Origin: Burkholderiales bacterium
GTDB taxonomy: Bacteria; Pseudomonadota; Gammaproteobacteria; Burkholderiales; Casimicrobiaceae
Length of the DNA: 64,000 nt
Direction of reading: 5' to 3'
Assembly: GCA_015075645.1 (NCBI GenBank)
Contig: JABTUF010000004.1
Location: 310,001 to 374,000, forward strand
The position numbers and the translations under genes are program-made. The notes beneath the pieces were generated by a model. That model searched no databases. It had not been told where the DNA came from and saw nothing but the letters and a program-made list of their open reading frames with translations. Shown here in pieces: positions 18,101-26,141 of this stretch; position 1 is the first letter of the stretch; each line of letters starts with the position of its first letter.

Positions 18101-21100
18101 CGACGCGTCGCGCCTGTACGGCGAAGGCGGCGACGACCTGCTCGTCGCCAGTTCCGCGAACAACGCGCGCACCGAACTCTACGGCGGCGAGGGCGACGAC
18201 CGCCTGGTCGGCCACCCGGGCACGCTCGCCGACGGCGGGGCCGGGAACGATCGCATCGAACTCTGGAGCGGCGCCTCCGGCGGCCCGATCGACGTCGCGT
18301 TCGGGCGCGGCAGCGGACGCGACTCGATCACCTTCGGCGGCGAGGAATCGAACTTCTCCGGCCCGGCGCGCTTCGACCTGCGCGTGCCGTTCGCCGACTA
18401 TCGCAGCCTCGTCGTCGAACGCGAGGGCGAGGACCTGGTGCTGCGCGTCCGCGACCGCGACGACCGCATCGCGATCCCCGACTTCTTCGCCCCCGGCGCG
18501 GCTCGCTCCGGCCTCGAACACGTCGACCTCATCGAGCCGGGCACCGGCTTCGTTCTCGCCGGCTCGCCCGATGCCGAGGCGATCGCCAAGAAGGCGGTCA
18601 CCGTCTCGGCACCGGCCGAATCGTGGACCGGGACCGACGCGAGCGACCTGCGCGTCGGCCGCGGCGGAAACGATGCGCTCGACGCGGCCGGTGGCGACGA
18701 CGAACTCGACGGCATGTCGGGCGACGACACGCTCACCGGCGGGGCGGGCGACGACAGGCTTCTCGGCCGCAGCGGACACGACACGCTCGACGGCGGCGAG
18801 GGCCGCGACCATCTGGAAGGCGGCCGCGGCGACGACGTCCTGCGCGGCGGCGGCGGTGACGACAGGCTCGTCGACGCGTTCGGCGACAACGTGGCGGAAG
18901 GCGGCGACGGCGCCGACCGCATCCTCTTGTCCGGCAGCCGGGGACTCGCGCGCGGCGGCGCCGGCGATGACACGATGTTCGCGTCGGCGGGCAACCACCT
19001 GCTGCTGGGCGACGAAGGCCGCGACAACCTGTCTGTGTACGCCGGCGAAGCGGAACTCGATGGCGGCGCCGGGGATGACACGCTGCTCGTGAACGCCGGC
19101 GCGAAGGCCGTCGTCCACTTCGCGCGCGGCGGCGGCGCGGACGAGGTGTCGATCGGAACATTCCGTGCAGATGCGATCGACGAGATCCGCCTCGGCGCCG
19201 GCATCGCGATGGCCGACGTCGACCTCCGCCGCGACGGCGCCGATCTCGTGCTGTCGCTCGCCGGCGTACCGGACACGCTGCGCGTGGGCGGCGGCTTCCA
19301 GGGAAATCTCGTCGCGGTAAATCGGATCACGCTCGCCGACGGAGGCTCGCTCGACACCGCGGCGATCCTCGCGCTCGCGAGCGGAGGCAGCGACGCCGAC
19401 GACATCCTCTTCGGCACGCCGGGCGACGACACGCTGTCCGGACGCGCAGGCGATGACCAGTTGAACGCCGGCGCGGGCAACGACCGTCTCGACGGCGGCT
19501 CGGGGAACGACGCGCTCGACGGCGCGGCCGGCAATGACTACCTCGACGGCGGCACCGGGGCGGACACGATGACGGGCGGCGTCGGGAACGACGTGTTCAT
19601 CGTCGATGATCCGGGCGACGTCGTCGTCGAGTTCGACGGCCAGGGGACCGACGAGGTGCGTGCGTCCGTGACCTCGTACCAGGGCCCCGGCATCGAGCGC
19701 CTGCGCCTCACGGGCAGCGCCGACATCGATGCGTGGGGCAGCGTGCGCGACGACGACATCGAAGGCAACGCGGGGAACAACCTTCTCTACGCGTACACCG
19801 GCGCCGATCGGCTCGCGGGCGGCGCGGGCGACGACACCTACGCGGTCGATGACGGCGGCGACACGCTGATCGAGCTCGCGAACGAAGGACGCGACACGCT
19901 CGTCTCCGCCGTGAGCGCGACGCTCGGCACGAACTTCGAGAACCTGCATCTGTCGACGTCCTCGGCGGCGAACGCGACCGGCAACGCGCTCGACAACGAA
20001 CTCCAGGGGGGTGGCGGCACGAACGTGCTGACCGGGCTCGGCGGCAATGACACGCTCGACGGCGGAGCGGGCGCCGACCAGCTGGTGGGTGGCAGCGGCA
20101 ACGACCGCTACGTGGTCGATCACGCGAGCGACGTCGTCGTCGAGCGCGCGGGCGAGGGTGTCGACACCGTGGAGGCCTCGGTGGCCTACGTGCTGCCCGC
20201 GGATGTCGAGAACGCGCTGCTCCGCGGCGGTTCGGCGCTCAACCTCACCGGCAACGCACTCGCGAACACCCTCACCGGCAACACCGCCGCGAACCTGATC
20301 GACGGCCGCGCCGGCGCGGACACGATGGCCGGCGGCACCGGCAACGACACCTACGTCGTCGACCACCTCGGCGACACGATCGCCGAGAGCGCCGCCGCCG
20401 GGACCGATGCGGTGCAGGCATCGGTGAGCCACGTGCTCGGCGCGAACGTCGAGAACCTGACGCTCACCGGAGCGCTCGCGATCAACGCCACCGGCAACAC
20501 GCTCGCGAACGTCCTCGTCGGCAACGCCGCCGCGAACGTGCTCGACGGCGGCGCGGGCAGCGACACGATGCGCGGCGGCGCGGGCGACGACACTTACGTG
20601 GTCTCGGCCACCGGCGACGTCATCGCCGAGAATGCGTCCGAGGGGACCGACACCGTGCTCGCGGCGGTGTCGCTCACGCTCGGCAACAACGTCGAGCGGC
20701 TGACGCTCACCGGCACGAGCGCGATCAACGCCACCGGCAACACGCTCGCGAACACGCTCGCCGGCAACGCCGCGAACAACGTCCTCGACGGCAAGGCGGG
20801 CGCGGATGCGATGAGCGGCGGCGCCGGCAACGACACCTACGTCGTCGACGCCGCGGGCGACACGACGGTCGAGGCCGCGGCTTCGGGCACCGACCTCGTG
20901 CAGGCCGCGATCTCGTGGACGCTCGCGGCCAACGTCGAGAACCTGACGCTCACCGGGTCGGCGAGCATCAACGGCACCGGCAACACGCTCGCGAACGTCC
21001 TCACCGGCAACGGCGGCAACAACGTGCTCGACGGCGGGGCGGGCGCCGACAGGCTCTCCGGCGGCGCGGGCAACGACAGCTACGTCGTCGATCTCGCCAC

Positions 21101-22319
21101 GGATGTCGTCGTCGAGAGCGCAAGTGCGGGAACCGATGTCGTGCGCGCGTCGGTCGGCTGGACGCTCGGCGCGAACCTCGAGAACCTCGTGCTGACCGGG
21201 ACGTCGGCGATCAACGGCACCGGCAACACACTCGCCAACGCGATCACCGGCAATGCCGCCGCGAACGTCCTGAACGGCGGCGCCGGCGCCGATGCCATGA
21301 GCGGCGGCGGCGGCGACGACACCTATCTCGTCGACCATGTGTCGGACATCGTTACCGAGGCGGCGAGCGCCGGCAGCGACCGGGTCGAGACCGCCCTCGC
21401 CTGGGCGCTCGGCGCGAACGTCGAGGACCTGACGTTGACCGGCGCCTCCGCGGTCAACGGCACCGGCAACGCGCTGTCGAACGCGATCGTCGGCAACGCC
21501 GCAGCGAACGTCCTCACCGGCGCGGACGGCCACGATCTCCTGTTCGGCGCCGTGGGCAACGACACGCTCGCCGGCGGCAACGGCAACGACGTCGTGCAGG
21601 GCGGCGACGGCAACGACACGGTCGGCGACACGGCCGGCAACAACCTCCTCGACGGCGGCCTCGGCGCCGACGCGCTCGCCGGGGGCGCGGGGCGCGAGTT
21701 CATCGCCGGCGGCAAGGGCGACGACACGATCTCCGCGGGCGCCGGCACGGACGTCTTCGCGTTCAACAAGGGCGACGGCAGGGACACGATCGTCGCCGCG
21801 GCCGGCGCGGACGACGTCCTGTCGCTCGGCGGCGGCATCCGCTACGCCGACCTCGGCCTGCGGAAGTCCGGCAACGACCTCGTGCTCGACGCCGGCGCCG
21901 ACCAGGTCACGCTGAAGGACTGGTACGTCGCGACGTCGAACCGCAGGATCGCCCGGTTGCAGGTGGTGACCGACGCCTCGACCGATTACCTCGCCGGCTC
22001 GACCGACCCGACCCGGAAACACCGGGTGACGCGGTTCAACTTCGCGGCGATCGCCTCGGCGTTCGACGCCGCGCGCGCCACCAATCCGAACCTCACCCGC
22101 TGGACGCTCGCCGGCACGATGTCAAGCGCCTACTCCGACAGTTCGGACAACTCGGCGCTGGGGGGCGATCTGGCCTATCGGTACGGCCATGCCGGGAGCC
22201 TCGCCGGCATCGGATTCGGCGCGGCGGGGACGATCCTCGGCGATGCGGCGTTCGCATCCGGGGCCCAGGCCTTCCTGCCGCCCGCGACGCTCACCGCGGG
22301 GCCGCGGCTGTTGCGCTGA
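12171..22319 (+). CDS. Giant RTX repeat protein with N-terminal class 3 lipase domain
   Basis: A protein of 3382 residues. Residues 1-300 form an alpha/beta-hydrolase of the class 3 lipase type: nucleophile Ser152 in GHSLGG, and His252 or His260 (HLVESLAIH) as the probable catalytic His. From about residue 480 onwards come dozens of Ca-binding nonapeptides (GGxGxDxLx) in blocks, interrupted near 1460-1540, 1690-1770 and 1800-1930 by domains resembling the haemolysin-type calcium-binding-related family. Residues 2508-3120 are 81-residue VENLTLTG repeats. A last RTX block and a 190-residue C-terminal region follow. There is no signal peptide; RTX proteins leave by type I secretion using a C-terminal signal. 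No exporter genes lie in the window. The lipase part has lower GC than the repeats. Confidence 0.93.
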   Translation: MVNESTMLRNASLAFAAYATLPASIIDPRALQRVDFSARQAEEFANGWRVGDQFEHSSEPYYFYDLMTGLPYGPITDTNGLSVTVFKDNGSGEVVLAIRGTDDAADRVTDIVDIALLGSPKYQGQYQSLRQQVQAWIKNEVLPEHFTVTGHSLGGFLALGLALEFPNRVDHAYLYNAPGLGGITNRPVLDEIARVYHITGGTYDPAKFTNVRAKPGWSMIAGLGAHPSPPVLVEGEDKGGWLVGTNNHKIGHLVESLAIHDAFNRLTGEESLETSGRIIKGASDRGLGKLEGALDALRTTLSGTRATPTPQEVRDALYANLYSLTDSATYQTLVGRASIAPIARLGLDALASSTSGTLASLVALRWLTPFQLNGAEAQLAAAHGGLRSSLLHDAALGPTRVADADYSAAWRTERARMLAALVARNEADGSSQVSRRSGPARQYLDVEAQLNFSTRTVDSLGNPPERVLFGSESVANTITGFSTRDTLFGGMLADAIDGGAGDDALEGRRGNDTLRGGDGADRLVGGEGADQLDGDAADDTLLGGDGADILDGGTHDDRLDGGLLADQLRGGSGYDTYVVRAGEGKDTIVDSDARGRIDYIDASGRTLALAGVGLVDRAAANRWSVLIGRDVEVVATRNSPLTLTLPDGTEVVVDDDRAGALGLTLLSDIPDQATTNTIAGDGNSDKRDTIIGTAVNDRIDAGADTDTVLGGLGADRIAGGAGRDRLDGEAGDDIVEGGSEADIVEGGAGRDRLFADVASSFDPLVALRAALASSGTPTGTQGDWLSGNDDADLLVGALGNDGLAGGPGTDILVGGAGDDSLLGDADVAPVNGTWAWSDVEVNGTITRTFTGMDDGAPDPSGGAADSLYGGAGNDFVLAGRGDDALFGEAGNDFLQGDAGNDAIAGGAGADRLAGDGSATTTGTDQGDDFLDGGDGDDRLTGGGGKDDLLGGLGNDTLIGDDALDRVPAAFQGADRLDGGDGDDTLSGGLGDDELIGGLGNDTIAGDLVGGAGGGNDRIEAGEGNDVVDAGEGDDRVSGGAGSDQIVGGAGADELAGNAGADLLAGSEGDDWLDGGADDDSLLGGDGSDVLDGDDGNDVLAGGEGDDELAGASGNDALHGDAGSDRISGEDGTDWLNGATGDDDLHGGEGSDALSGGDGDDILDGGGGKDLLMGGPGIDRYLLGSDGAPDFLAELDPGDHIILPEGIEASSLDFQRAEDETGNTGHLAILAGNTLLAVALDCPDDARPAIELADGATIAKTTIDAALSRHSTMFVPITLPGFGASGSSAIDHITSPGGASDFSGGIGDDVLEGGVSPDRLAGGEGNDALTGAGGRDSLDGGAGNDVLDGGDDADTIEGGDGDDRLLGGHGDDTLAGGAGSDTLAGDAGSDRLAGGEGNDTLAGGLGRDTLAGDAGNDTLDGGDGNDALDGGTGSDTLTAGAGNDSLAGGAGDDLLVGGTGDDTYLLDGLGVDRVRDAGGMSTVRFAAGITASSIALSRGAAGGADEHALVIDFGGGRRTVIEDGLRGGPVRYAFDDGTTLTRAQLFDARLPAALDLAADAAHRAIAGGAGADRITAGSVAAVDLRGGAGDDTVTGSALADLLAGDAGRDRLDGYAGNDLISGGADDDTIDAGEGNDLVSGGEGNDIVAPGSGDDLSFGAAGNDTFGFDAGNDFAFGGTGDDLYRFGAGAGYDVVIDGEGANRVRFASGIRSADVAFRTDGTSLIAALADGSRLRLPYAVSAPEGMTATRIDAFDFDGESLTLAQAIARASATITGDSSPLLTPGVSTTASGDLDLDGAARLHWSGRAYGGPGDDIWFDGGQFLFGRGDGHDTITLYNPASKRTPDTLPYWVEMQPGITAADLSFGLDGSELLVTIRDTGDSIRVASHFARTGAYPNYSYANALGGVRFADGSSFGFDEIAEAISVGTDGDDRLGSIAVLLDDIQAGDGDDVVRLRETNAYVFGGDGDDTLVADPYLPGDASRLYGEGGDDLLVASSANNARTELYGGEGDDRLVGHPGTLADGGAGNDRIELWSGASGGPIDVAFGRGSGRDSITFGGEESNFSGPARFDLRVPFADYRSLVVEREGEDLVLRVRDRDDRIAIPDFFAPGAARSGLEHVDLIEPGTGFVLAGSPDAEAIAKKAVTVSAPAESWTGTDASDLRVGRGGNDALDAAGGDDELDGMSGDDTLTGGAGDDRLLGRSGHDTLDGGEGRDHLEGGRGDDVLRGGGGDDRLVDAFGDNVAEGGDGADRILLSGSRGLARGGAGDDTMFASAGNHLLLGDEGRDNLSVYAGEAELDGGAGDDTLLVNAGAKAVVHFARGGGADEVSIGTFRADAIDEIRLGAGIAMADVDLRRDGADLVLSLAGVPDTLRVGGGFQGNLVAVNRITLADGGSLDTAAILALASGGSDADDILFGTPGDDTLSGRAGDDQLNAGAGNDRLDGGSGNDALDGAAGNDYLDGGTGADTMTGGVGNDVFIVDDPGDVVVEFDGQGTDEVRASVTSYQGPGIERLRLTGSADIDAWGSVRDDDIEGNAGNNLLYAYTGADRLAGGAGDDTYAVDDGGDTLIELANEGRDTLVSAVSATLGTNFENLHLSTSSAANATGNALDNELQGGGGTNVLTGLGGNDTLDGGAGADQLVGGSGNDRYVVDHASDVVVERAGEGVDTVEASVAYVLPADVENALLRGGSALNLTGNALANTLTGNTAANLIDGRAGADTMAGGTGNDTYVVDHLGDTIAESAAAGTDAVQASVSHVLGANVENLTLTGALAINATGNTLANVLVGNAAANVLDGGAGSDTMRGGAGDDTYVVSATGDVIAENASEGTDTVLAAVSLTLGNNVERLTLTGTSAINATGNTLANTLAGNAANNVLDGKAGADAMSGGAGNDTYVVDAAGDTTVEAAASGTDLVQAAISWTLAANVENLTLTGSASINGTGNTLANVLTGNGGNNVLDGGAGADRLSGGAGNDSYVVDLATDVVVESASAGTDVVRASVGWTLGANLENLVLTGTSAINGTGNTLANAITGNAAANVLNGGAGADAMSGGGGDDTYLVDHVSDIVTEAASAGSDRVETALAWALGANVEDLTLTGASAVNGTGNALSNAIVGNAAANVLTGADGHDLLFGAVGNDTLAGGNGNDVVQGGDGNDTVGDTAGNNLLDGGLGADALAGGAGREFIAGGKGDDTISAGAGTDVFAFNKGDGRDTIVAAAGADDVLSLGGGIRYADLGLRKSGNDLVLDAGADQVTLKDWYVATSNRRIARLQVVTDASTDYLAGSTDPTRKHRVTRFNFAAIASAFDAARATNPNLTRWTLAGTMSSAYSDSSDNSALGGDLAYRYGHAGSLAGIGFGAAGTILGDAAFASGAQAFLPPATLTAGPRLLR
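19692..21548 (+). repeat. Eight 81-residue tandem repeats inside the RTX protein
   Basis: Copies start at 19692, 19935, 20205, 20448, 20691, 20934, 21177 and 21420. The spacing is 243 bases each time except for one of 270, which holds an extra nine-residue RTX unit. Each copy has an (I/V)ENLTLTG strand, an NATGNxLAN turn, RTX nonapeptides and a DTYVVD...GTDxVxASV segment. Copies 3-7 are close at DNA level and could recombine, so copy number may vary between strains. Confidence 0.9.
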
Positions 22320-22533
22320 CCGCCGCGCCGGGCGCCGCTCCGGCCCGCGCGGCCCCAGGGTTCGTCGTCCTCCGATACCGAAGGTGGCTCACGCCACGAG
22401 CCCATGCGGGCGCAGCATCGTGCCTCGACCGGCCGATCGAGAGGCGCCGATGCGGGCGATCCGGGCTCGAGCGCGGCCATGACCGGCACGATTCCTGCGT
22501 CGCTCCTTCTCCCCGCGCCAACCGCCCCCGACG

Positions 22534-23499
22534 ATGGACCGCACCGAACGCTTCTACCGCATCGACCGCATGCTGGCCACGGGCAGGCCGGTCGCGAAGC
22601 GCGAGTTCCTCGACGAGCTCGAGGTCTCGCACGCGACGTTCAAGCGCGACATCGAGTACCTGCGCGACCGCTTCCATGCGCCGATCGAATGGGACCGCGA
22701 GGCCGGCGGCTACCGGTACTCGACCCGGACGGGCGCCGCGCCGTTCCAGCTCCCGGGTCTGTGGTTCAGTCCCTCCGAGATCGAGGCGCTCCTCACGATG
22801 CACGCGATGCTCGACGAAGTGCAGCCCTCGCTCCTGGGCGCCCACGTCGCGCCGCTGCGCGCGCGCCTCGAGGCGCTGCTCGAGGAAGGCAAGGTCGAGG
22901 CGTCCGAGGTCCGCAAGCGCGTACGCATGCTGCCGCAGGCCGCGCGCGCGATGGCGTCGGGCGTGTTCGAGACGATCGCGGCGGGCACGCTCAAGCGCCG
23001 TCGCGTCGACGTGGTCTACGGCGCGCGCAGCACCGGCGAGACCACGCGACGGACGATCTCGCCGCAGCGCCTCGTCCACTACCGCGACAACTGGTACGTC
23101 GATGCGTGGTGCCACCTGCGCAACGGCCTGCGCAAGTTCGCGATCGACGCGATCGCACAGGCGCAGTTGACCGATGCGAGGGCGAAGCCGGTCGACCTCC
23201 GCGAGGTCGAGCGCGAGTTCAATTCGGGCTACGGCATCTTCGCCGGGACGAAGATCGCGTGGGCGAAGCTGCGCTTCGCGCCGTCGCGTGCGCGCTGGAT
23301 CGCGCAGGAGCGCTGGCATCCGGACCAGCGCGGCCGCGCGGAAGCCGACGGCTCCTACGTGCTCGAGGTCCCGTACACCGATCCGCGCGAACTGATGATG
23401 GACATCCTCAAGTACGGCGCCGACGTCCGGGTGCTCGCCCCGCCGACCCTCGTCGGGATCGTCGGCGCGGAGATCCGGCGCATGATGGCCGCCGCCTGA
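22534..23499 (+). CDS. WYL-domain transcriptional regulator (YafY family)
   Basis: A protein of 321 residues. Residues 5-60 form an HTH_11-type winged helix (RFYRIDRMLATGRPV, then VSHATFKRDIEYLRDRF). Residues 140-220 hold the WYL domain with RRTISPQRLVHYRDNWYVDA and the following WCHLRNGLRKFAIDAI. The last 90 residues form the usual C-terminal extension. WYL proteins sense nucleic acids or small ligands and often regulate stress or defence genes. The 214 bases between the RTX gene and this one show no gene, and its targets cannot be read from context. Confidence 0.92.
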   Translation: MDRTERFYRIDRMLATGRPVAKREFLDELEVSHATFKRDIEYLRDRFHAPIEWDREAGGYRYSTRTGAAPFQLPGLWFSPSEIEALLTMHAMLDEVQPSLLGAHVAPLRARLEALLEEGKVEASEVRKRVRMLPQAARAMASGVFETIAAGTLKRRRVDVVYGARSTGETTRRTISPQRLVHYRDNWYVDAWCHLRNGLRKFAIDAIAQAQLTDARAKPVDLREVEREFNSGYGIFAGTKIAWAKLRFAPSRARWIAQERWHPDQRGRAEADGSYVLEVPYTDPRELMMDILKYGADVRVLAPPTLVGIVGAEIRRMMAAA

Positions 23500-23514
23500 C
23501 CCGGGCGGGAAAGG

Positions 23515-24600
23515 CTACGACCCGGTCTTGCGCCAGGTCGAATCGGGGTTGAACGAGGTCATCGCCGGCGCGCGTTCCGGCGTGCGCGACCCCAGGTCCT
23601 TCTCGAACACCACGCCGTCGTGGTTGCAGACGAAGGTCATCACGCCCGACACGCCGTACCGCGCCGGCCAGGCGACCAGCGCGAATCCGCCGATCATCTT
23701 CCCGTTGACGATGTAGTCGTACGCGCCGCCCCGCGCGTCCTTGCCCTGCCGGGTCAGGATCTTGTAGCGATAGCCGTGGAACGCGCTGCCGCCTTCGCTG
23801 CGCTTCGATGCGGCATCGCCCTTGGCGTAACCCTGCGCACGCGCCGCGCCGACCAGCGGACCGAGCGGCGAGGGCGGCTCGCCGGCCGCGGTCGGCCAGT
23901 AGAGACCGTCCTTCCGGCCCGGGCTCGACAGGAACTTCTGCGCATAGGCCATCACGCCGTCGCGATCGCGGTCGCGCAGGACGTACTCGCGCTGCGCGTC
24001 GACGTAGGCGAGGCACACCTCGATCGCGGAAAACTCGTTCTCGCCGATGCGGCGGTTGATCACCTCCTCGGCGCCCGCCTTCGCGTCGAACCGCCAGCCT
24101 CCCGCGCCCTGCACGAGCGGGAACGGGAACGGCGTGCCGTTCGGGCCGACGAGTAGCGTCGCCTTCGTGTCGCTCCCGGAGCGATCGATCGTCATCGCCT
24201 TGTCCCATGACGAGACGAGGTCGTTGCGCATCGCGTCGTCGGCGACGCGATCGCCGCTGAAGATCACCGCGCCCGAGCCCGGGCCCAGCACCGCGTAGAT
24301 CGACCGGAGGTCGTCGGACTTGACCGCGTCGTAGAGAGCCTTCGCCGCGTCCTCGGGCGACGCGTACGTCTTCTGCGCCGGCAGGTTCTTCGCCGGCGCG
24401 GGCCTGGCCGCGGCCTGCGCGTGAGCGTGCGGGGCCGCGAACGCGAGCGCCAGCGCACACGCTGCCGTCGCGGCCAGGCGCAACGCCCGAGGATGCCAGG
24501 ATCCGCTTGCGTCGGTCGCGACCGCAGCGAGCACCGCGCGTGACGCGCGCGAACGGGAGCGCAGGTTCATGGTGTCGAGGAACTCGTGAACGGTGGTCAT
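23515..24600 (-). CDS. DUF2950 family exported protein
   Basis: A protein of 361 residues. The conserved DUF2950 body begins after an export region near residues 40-62 (a hydrophobic Ala/Leu stretch ending HAHAQ), so the protein is probably periplasmic. Typical blocks are YASPEDAAKALYDAVKSDD, YVDAQREYVLRDRDRDGV, FHGYRYKILTRQG and YGVSGVMTFVCNHDGVVFEK. The N-terminus carries about 40 unusually polar residues before the hydrophobic stretch, so an internal start is possible. The gene lies 15 bases after the DUF3300 gene; DUF2950 and DUF3300 genes commonly occur as neighbours. Function is unknown. Confidence 0.85.
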   Translation of the reverse strand: MTTVHEFLDTMNLRSRSRASRAVLAAVATDASGSWHPRALRLAATAACALALAFAAPHAHAQAAARPAPAKNLPAQKTYASPEDAAKALYDAVKSDDLRSIYAVLGPGSGAVIFSGDRVADDAMRNDLVSSWDKAMTIDRSGSDTKATLLVGPNGTPFPFPLVQGAGGWRFDAKAGAEEVINRRIGENEFSAIEVCLAYVDAQREYVLRDRDRDGVMAYAQKFLSSPGRKDGLYWPTAAGEPPSPLGPLVGAARAQGYAKGDAASKRSEGGSAFHGYRYKILTRQGKDARGGAYDYIVNGKMIGGFALVAWPARYGVSGVMTFVCNHDGVVFEKDLGSRTPERAPAMTSFNPDSTWRKTGS

Positions 24601-24615
24601 CGTGGCCTCCTTGCG

Positions 24616-25986
24616 TCAGCGACGACCGCCGCCGCCGCGTCCGCCGCCACCACCACCGCGCGCGCCGCCGCCTCCTCCGCTCATCGACGAGCGGCTCGAC
24701 GCGCCGCGGTTGCTGTAGCTCTGCGTCTGCGCACGGCTCTGCCCCGAGTTGAACGAACCCGCTCCGGACGAACGGTTGTAGCTGCCGCCGCCACCACCGA
24801 ACGACGAGCCGCCGCCGCGATCCATCGTGCCCGCGCCCGCACGATCGCCGCCGCGGCCGGCACCCGGACCGTCGCCGCGGTCGATGCCGCTCGCGCGATC
24901 CATCGAGCCGGCGCTCGGGCCGGCGCGATCGCCTGCACCTCCCGGCCGGTCCATCGTTCCTGCGCTCGCACCGGCGCGGTTGCCGGCGCCCGGCCGGTCC
25001 ATCGTGCCCGCACCGGCGCGATTGCCCGCGCCTCCGCCGTCGTAGCCGCGGTAGTCGCGGCGTGCCGAGGCCGCTCCGGGGTCCGACTTCGCGAACTTGT
25101 CCCGCGTCCCCTGGTCGCGGTAGGCGACGCCCTTGCGCTGGTTCGCGTTGTGCTGCCAGTTGCCGTTCTGGACCTTGTTCTTGAACTCCGCGTTGTTGTT
25201 GTTCCGCACGAAGTTGTTGTCGACGTCGATGTTGATGTCGTTGTTGCCCCAGTGCGGCGACGCCCAGCAACAGGCCGATCCGACCGCGACGCCGAGGCCG
25301 AACCCGATGAGTCCCGCACCGACGCCGTAGCCCGGGTAGTAGTAGGCCGGCGGCGGCCAGTAGTACGGCGGGTAGGCCGGCGCCCACCACGTGCCGTAGA
25401 CCACCGACGGGTTGTAGGTCGGCACGTAGACCGTCTGCGACTGGGCCGGCTCGATGATGATCGTCTTCTCCTGCTGGACCACCTTCTGCTGCTCGCTGCT
25501 CTTGAGGTTGCCCGACGCCATCGCCTTGGCGCGCAGCCCCTGCACCGTCTTCATCACGGCCGCCTCGTCCGCGAGCACGGCGTCGCCGAGTTCTTGCGTC
25601 CAGTCGAGCTTGTCGTTCATCATCTCGAGGACCTGCGGGTACGCGGTGAGCGATTGCACCGACGGATCCCAGTTCTTCGCCTCGGCCGCCTTCACCATCG
25701 CCTCGCCCTTGAGTTCCTTGTTCGCCTTGACGAAGCGGGACGCCTCGACGACGTCGAGCGGGTAGGTCGACGCCATCAGCGTCTGGACGAGCAGCGAGTC
25801 GGGGTAGAGCGCGATCGGCGCGAGGAGGCTGTCGAGCTTGTCCTGCGGAATCGCAGGCTGCGTGCCGCTCGCCTTGGCCGGCGCGGCGCCTTGCGCGGTG
25901 GCGGGGGTCTGCGCGCCCAGCGGTGTTGCCGCAGCGACGCACAGCGCCGCGGCCAGGGCGACGAAACTTCTGGTGATCCGGTTCAT
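24616..25986 (-). CDS. DUF3300 family exported protein with Gly/Arg-rich tail
   Basis: A protein of 456 residues with a signal peptide of about 26 residues ending near LGAQ. Residues 50-200 are the DUF3300 core: LDSLLAPIALYPDSLLVQTL, MASTYPLDVVEASRFV and QTVYVPTYNPSVVYGTWW. A hydrophobic Tyr/Pro/Trp patch, a possible membrane stretch (GVGAGLIGFGLGVAVGSACC) and an Asn-rich segment follow. The last 140 residues are low complexity, with repeated AGTMDR and NRAGA units and a Gly/Arg terminus. I chose ATG 25986 because it directly precedes the signal peptide. It is divergent from the ECF sigma factor gene. Function is unknown. Confidence 0.85.
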   Translation of the reverse strand: MNRITRSFVALAAALCVAAATPLGAQTPATAQGAAPAKASGTQPAIPQDKLDSLLAPIALYPDSLLVQTLMASTYPLDVVEASRFVKANKELKGEAMVKAAEAKNWDPSVQSLTAYPQVLEMMNDKLDWTQELGDAVLADEAAVMKTVQGLRAKAMASGNLKSSEQQKVVQQEKTIIIEPAQSQTVYVPTYNPSVVYGTWWAPAYPPYYWPPPAYYYPGYGVGAGLIGFGLGVAVGSACCWASPHWGNNDINIDVDNNFVRNNNNAEFKNKVQNGNWQHNANQRKGVAYRDQGTRDKFAKSDPGAASARRDYRGYDGGGAGNRAGAGTMDRPGAGNRAGASAGTMDRPGGAGDRAGPSAGSMDRASGIDRGDGPGAGRGGDRAGAGTMDRGGGSSFGGGGGSYNRSSGAGSFNSGQSRAQTQSYSNRGASSRSSMSGGGGGARGGGGGGRGGGGRR

Positions 25987-26141
25987 CGGTGCTCCCGGGG
26001 CGCGCATCGGCGCCCGTCTGCGTCGGACCTCGCACGCGCGAGAGGCTGAAGCTGACGCCCGCCGCACGCGCGCGCCTCGCAGTTCTCGACAACGGGATCG
26101 GGAGGCGCCGGGCGATGCGGGATCCGCCCGGCTGGGCTACC

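Noticed and set aside
17499..22022. A 1507-residue minus-strand frame across the RTX gene
   Set aside because: It mirrors the GGxGxD repeats (Val/Ala/Asp-rich), has no domain, and the plus-strand reading has clear families throughout.
12171..22319. Type I secretion genes next to the RTX protein
   Set aside because: Neither side of the RTX gene encodes an ABC exporter, membrane fusion protein or TolC; the neighbours are a lipoprotein and a WYL regulator.
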